A stretch of DNA of 64,000 nt. Origin: Cheilinus undulatus (lineage: Eukaryota > Chordata > Actinopteri > Labriformes > Labridae). The stretch covers positions 20,852,769 to 20,916,768 of the forward strand of contig NC_054872.1 in NCBI RefSeq assembly GCF_018320785.1, written 5' to 3'. A program made the translations under genes and the position numbers. Below, piece after piece: positions 59,345 through 64,000 of the stretch. Position 1 is the first letter of the stretch; each line of letters starts with the position of its first letter. The notes under the pieces are model-generated. The model worked only from the letters and a program-made list of their open reading frames with translations. It did not search any database and was not told the DNA's origin.

Positions 59345-62300
59345 ATGTACACCGGTGTTTATTTGGGTAGAAATTTCCAATTTAGTTTCAGACAAAGTAT
59401 TTAGTTATAAGGTATTTACTTTGTTACATTTGAGTCTTTTTTGACCTTTAAAGTTTTTGTCTAGTTTAAGGGGATAAAAATCAAGCAAAGATTTTAGAAC
59501 AACTGTAGTCAAGAAATAGTGATTACATTTCACCCTTTACTTTTTGTCACATTTATTTTCTTTGGAGTAATTTTATGATTCAAGTAATAGAATTGATATA
59601 AATGTAAACCATTAATATTAATGAACTATGAATAATTTTATTGATTTAAAATGCACTGATAAAAATACAGATTTCCACTGTTTGCTCCTAGGGAAATATT
59701 ATATATCTATGGACTGTGATGTCCAACAGCCCAGCACTCACATTTCAAGGTCATTTAAGTCTTTTCTACAAAAATGAAACTTTATTTTTTATAAGAGTTT
59801 TATCTGTTCTTAGTCTAGTCTTCCTCACGGAACAAGGTAGTTGACTAACATATTTAGTAGACATTTTAATCAATGGATTGACACTAGTGTTAATCTAAGT
59901 TTTACTAATTACTGCAGAAATCAGATGTATCTGTGGAAAGAAAGGAGTGTATGAATGAGGTATGAATTTCTTGACTTGTCTAAAGTTTTGCAACAGAAGC
60001 AAATGTTCTGAAATTCAGAAGTATACACTTTTCTAGTAAGTTTCTAATTCATCCTGTTTGAGCGTTTGTACTTGGTGTTGCATCAAATATCCATACTTTA
60101 TACACAACTCATCCAGTGGCAACTTGTGGCCAAAAAGTACAGATTGTGAAAAATGCTTCAGCCATCAAAACAAGCCAAATAAAGTGTAAAACTTAGCTAA
60201 AGACAGCTTGCTGAGAAATAAGCCAATCTACAGTCACTAACATATGCACTTCTCAACAGTATTTTTTGTATCACTGTTGTAGTAGACATAGCTGTTTTTG
60301 TCATATATAATAATATGATATATACTTTCAGGGAATCAGATCAGTTTGCTTTAAGTTTCCACATCAGTTCTCTTAGCTTATCACCCAAATGTTAATTTGG
60401 CTTAAATAAGGGTTCATTCGTCTTTCCTCTTTTTAATAATAAAATGATGTGGTTGTTTGGATACATGTTTTAACATCTGCCAGGAAATGATAACCATGTG
60501 GGTCAACATATGCAGCCAAAGCAGTCACTCCTGGTGTAATAAAGCTGAAAGTGTTTATCACAACACTTTAGAGATGGTATTATACCTTAAAATCATCAAT
60601 ATCTTTTACCTTATTGACATCTGAGTACATGATATCAGGGCCCACCGTATCAGCCTGGCCTCTAGGTTGGAGCTGCAGCCTCAGACCTTAATTCTGAACC
60701 AAGTTTGATGGATGGGTGAGCAGACAGATGGATGGGGGGATCGATGGACCGATAAACGAATTGGCAGACAGATGGACGGATGAACAAATGGATGGTTGGA
60801 TAAGTGGATGGGTAAATGGATGGATGGATAGGCATTGTTACACATGGCTGTCTGTCTGCATTCCTGTCATGTCCAAGGCTGTTTTTTTTTTTTTTTTTTT
60901 TACCCAGCTTCTATGAATGTGTGTTTGCGTGAATGCATGTGTGCAATCCTATATAAGGAGCATATTTTGTTTTTATGTGTGTGCACATGAATATGCGTGT
61001 CAAGCAGCTGCGTTCAGAGGACAGGTTATCTTGGAGGGATGTGCCTCAGACGGAGAGTTGATATTTATTCAGAGGGGCAGATTTGATTTCTGCTTGGACC
61101 ATTTCCTTCTGTAGGCTCCATGTTGTTTAATCCTGTGAGACTCTTCTAATATGTGAGACAGCACTGGCTTTTGGCCCAGGCTGGATGCACTTACTTCAGG
61201 CGTATTTTTGGGGGGAGGAAAAGGAAAAATGTGAAAGCTTGCGTTAAAGATAGAGAAAGAGAGAATTTGATTCAGCATGTCACACTTTTAGTGGCACACT
61301 CAGAAACTGCTTTCCCAGACATGCCAACCCATCTGTGGGTATGAACTGAAGTATACTGTACCTAATAACACACCCTGTGTTTTTCTAGGTTTTTAAAGCA
61401 GATATAAAATCCTAAATGCCTCATATTTCTATCATTTTAAAGCCAAGGTTGCATGTGTTTGTGATATGTTAATGCCTTTAGAGGTTTGTTGGAATACAGA
61501 GCAGACGTACAGACATACTGTAGCTACCATAATGGCTACATGTCAATAGCAATCTAAGCTGTCCCTGGAGCCTTAAAAACCACATAAACCACAGATGGCA
61601 TAATTCAGTTTGCTTGGATGCATCATTTCATAGACTGCTAATCCACTTGTGTTGAATTAATGCTGTTGATTACATGGCTGTTTTCATTATATGCAGACGA
61701 TTGGTGACTTTACAGCAAGGCAATTTTCTATAACAATCTTACTTTATCATAATCTAGGTTTATTATTTTGTGTCTTTTTATTTAACTTGAAAACAAATCA
61801 TTTTATCTCTGTTCTGTTCCCCCTTTACCACTCCAATGTTTCAGCTGTAAATAGCAATAAGCATACTGGAGGAACGAAGTGGAAATGAGTCATTAATTAT
61901 AGGACAATGGTTTGGCCAGGGGCTGCTGAGTGCAATCTATGAATTAGGAGCTGGCCAACAGGGCCATTTGCATGATACTAGAGGACCAAATTGCGATTGC
62001 AGCAATCTATTGAGAAACAGTTGTGGGGGCGAAGCTAATGCATCTAAGTCAGGGGAAGCTAGGCACACATTCATAATAAATTATCCCTCATCTATGCAAT
62101 CACTTGAAGAAATGATTGCTCTCTTCTCTCTCATTAGCGTTTCCTCTTTTCCAGCCCATGTCTTTCTCCTCTTTTCTCCCTTTCTTTACTTCATTCTCTC
62201 TCTGTCTTTATTCACTTCCGTATGGCACAAATGCATACCATTATCCAAGTGCACTCCATTGTCTACTTTCACCTTCTCTGAGCCTGACTGTTCCCTGCTG

Positions 62301-62876
62301 CCATTTAGATGAATCTCTGTCCCTGTGCATTAAGCGAGGCAATGACAGGTGATGCATGGTAATGACATCAATTACTGGGAGATTTTTCATAGAACATCCT
62401 GCTGAAGTAAAAGCACAATCAATGTTTGTATGAATGAGGAAAAAGAGGCTTTCAAGAGCATGAATGTAAGGTTTAGTATTTATACTGGAGAGGATAAAGG
62501 CCCTTGAGAACAACAAGAGATATCCTGCCATGTTAGTCTGAAGTTTCTTCACCAAAAGAATTTTCTTTTGCATCCCTGATTTATCAGGCCAGAAGCAATA
62601 TTCCTCTTGACAGACATTACCTATTAGCAAATAATGTGGCCTGAACTGATGTCAGTAGCAGATGTTTACAATTTGTGCAGCATCAATTTGATAACAGCAT
62701 CTGCCAAACCTGACCACAGATTCAGAGAAGAGGGTTTTCATCAGACTGAATAAATGACGTGTTGGACAAACTTTGATCTGTTTTTGCACTCAAACATAAG
62801 AAAATGCTGGTATTGTGGAAATGTAACACCCATACAAGTCAGTAATTTGCCAAGTTGTTATTTTAAACATTGGTTT
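59345..62876. other. Gene-free stretch with a candidate conserved non-coding element
   Basis: At 61880-62105 the sequence is of high complexity without repeats and contains TTAATTA (61893), ATTTGCAT (61966-61973), GCTAATGCA and other homeobox/POU-like words. The rest is AT-rich and unassigned. Confidence 0.4.
60712..60833. repeat. (GATG)n-type microsatellite
   Basis: Degenerate GATG/GGAT units; followed at 60882-60900 by a T19 run. Confidence 0.9.
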
Positions 62877-63020
62877 TGAGAGGAATCTGGCTGCAGACCT
62901 CGATGGTTGGGCATTTAGGCCCATCTGTTACAGACCTCTACAATTGGGCAACCTCAACCATGGGACAGGAAGTGATGTATTAACTCCCTTGTTGTTTTTT
63001 TTCTTAGTTTGAGGTTTTAT
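62877..63020. mobile_element. Degraded relative of the 36.7-kb foldback element
   Basis: GAGAGGAATCTGGCTGCAGA, then CCTCGATGGTTGGGC and ACAGACCTCTACAATTGGGC, follows the arm sequence of the 36731-37303 element with many changes. Its second arm is not evident, so it is a half or decayed copy. Confidence 0.5.
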
Positions 63021-63227
63021 TCTGGATTTTATCCCCGTCCATCCCCCTTACCCTAACCCCAGCCTGTAGAGTTCAAGTGCCTAACCTTAACCCTTACTGG
63101 GTTTTCCTGGGATGTTAAATGAAAATTGTTCCCCCCCAGTAAATGTTCAATTTTTATTCATAAAATTCTGCTGTTGTGAAAAAAAGCCACTTCCCATATC
63201 AGAAAATATATATGTCATCCAGTATTC

Positions 63228-63392
63228 ATCATTGTGGTTCCGATGCCTACAGAGGCTACAGCCCTTAACGCACTGGTCACCGGATTGATTCCCAGTCTCT
63301 GCACAGTTTGGTACCACATTCTCTCTCCCCATATTTCCTATCTCTCTTCAGCTGTCCTAATAAAGACAAAATAAACAAAAATAATCTTGAAA
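63228..63392 (+). mobile_element. tRNA-derived SINE, second copy
   Basis: B-box-like GGATTGATTCCCA, body CTCTCTCCCCATATTTCCTA, end TCTTCAGCTGTCCTAATAAA GAC then A-rich. Same family as 46.66 kb; the A-box region is degraded. Confidence 0.6.
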
Positions 63393-63399
63393 AATAGAA

Positions 63400-64000
63400 A
63401 TAAATCAGAAAAGAACTGAGGCAGGAGTTGCATGTAAATTTTAAAAGATAGTGATGATTGTGAATATCAGGGCCAATAGGACAGGTCAGGTCGGGTATGG
63501 GGGCATATGTCAGTTCGGCACTTCGCTGCATCATCCTTGGTCCTGGTCTGCTCTGACCTCCGGATGGACATCCTCCAGGCAAGGCTAATGATGCCAATTC
63601 TGATGTTTAAAATAACAATTTGGCCGATAAAGATGCTAATTCTTTTTTTTTTTTTTTTTTCCATGAACTGTTGTTACTTGTTTGACTTTTTGTGACGCTA
63701 ACTTGTTCCTCTAGGCCAGGGACCTTTTTTTTTTCATTTTATTGTTAAACAGCAATATAATTCTAGCCTTTATGATATTAGAGGGGGGCAAATTTAACCA
63801 TAAAGATCCACAATGCAACTTTTGATTTTAACTTATTTCACCAAAAAGATACTTTTCTCTTTTCTTTTTTTATTTTTTGAAAAATAACTGCTGCCTAATT
63901 AGCCTGAAATAGACAACTACTAAGTTTTTTCAAATCAGCCTTGACCTAAATTTAATTGTTATAAACAACCCCGTCTAACTCTATATCTAATTTAAAAATA
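63400..64000. other. Gene-free end of window
   Basis: T-rich runs at 63641-63660 and 63726-63735. No gene or repeat recognised. Confidence 0.45.

Noticed and set aside
60716..60916. Open frame rich in DGW/MDG
   Set aside because: Translation of the GATG microsatellite and T run.

Overview
The window looks like a teleost fish genome segment. It is intron-rich and AT-rich, the long open stretches are not continuous genes, and the background is dense with fish-typical repeats: hAT and Tc1/mariner MITEs, L2/CR1-like LINE 3' ends, tRNA-derived SINEs and a solo-LTR-like unit. No bacterial or plasmid signature is present.

The centrepiece is one multi-exon gene on the minus strand (coding part 18889 down to 3231). 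It starts with an exon coding for a signal peptide, a short His/Met-rich stretch and about 240 residues of a Lys-Met-Pro-x tetrapeptide repeat. Fourteen tandem F-type (fucose-binding) lectin domains follow, each made by two exons (A, normally 295 bp; B, normally 164 bp). Thirteen A+B modules sit on a near-identical direct repeat of about 1.06 kb (roughly 3840-17720); the last domain is a diverged copy carrying the stop codon. Splice sites and phases fit throughout: the signal exon ends in phase 1 and every A+B pair is a symmetric phase 1-1 module, so copies can be added without breaking the frame. With all exons at full length the protein would be about 2,450 residues. Eight of the 28 lectin exons have out-of-frame lengths, mostly at short homopolymers, so either the consensus contains errors or part of the array is decaying. 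A TATA-plus-donor candidate for the non-coding first exon lies near 24.8 kb.

Left of the gene (1-3100) are a hAT-type MITE with a target duplication, a CpG-rich patch with a possible first exon, and a broken helix-turn-helix fragment of an integrase-like gene. Right of it (18.9-29.8 kb) are piggyBac-like ends, a repeat carrying the first exon of a RecQ-helicase-like ORF, LINE fragments, and a nearly full-length 4.4 kb LINE on the minus strand with an SGNH-esterase ORF1 and an endonuclease/RT ORF2. From 32 to 48 kb come further transposon pieces, including a foldback element, a Tc1-type MITE and another DNA-transposon-like sequence that abut one another. From 48 to 64 kb the sequence is mostly gene-free, with a dead Tc1 element (57.9-59.3 kb) and a few blocks that look like conserved non-coding elements. 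Outside the lectin locus I found no other convincing host protein-coding gene.
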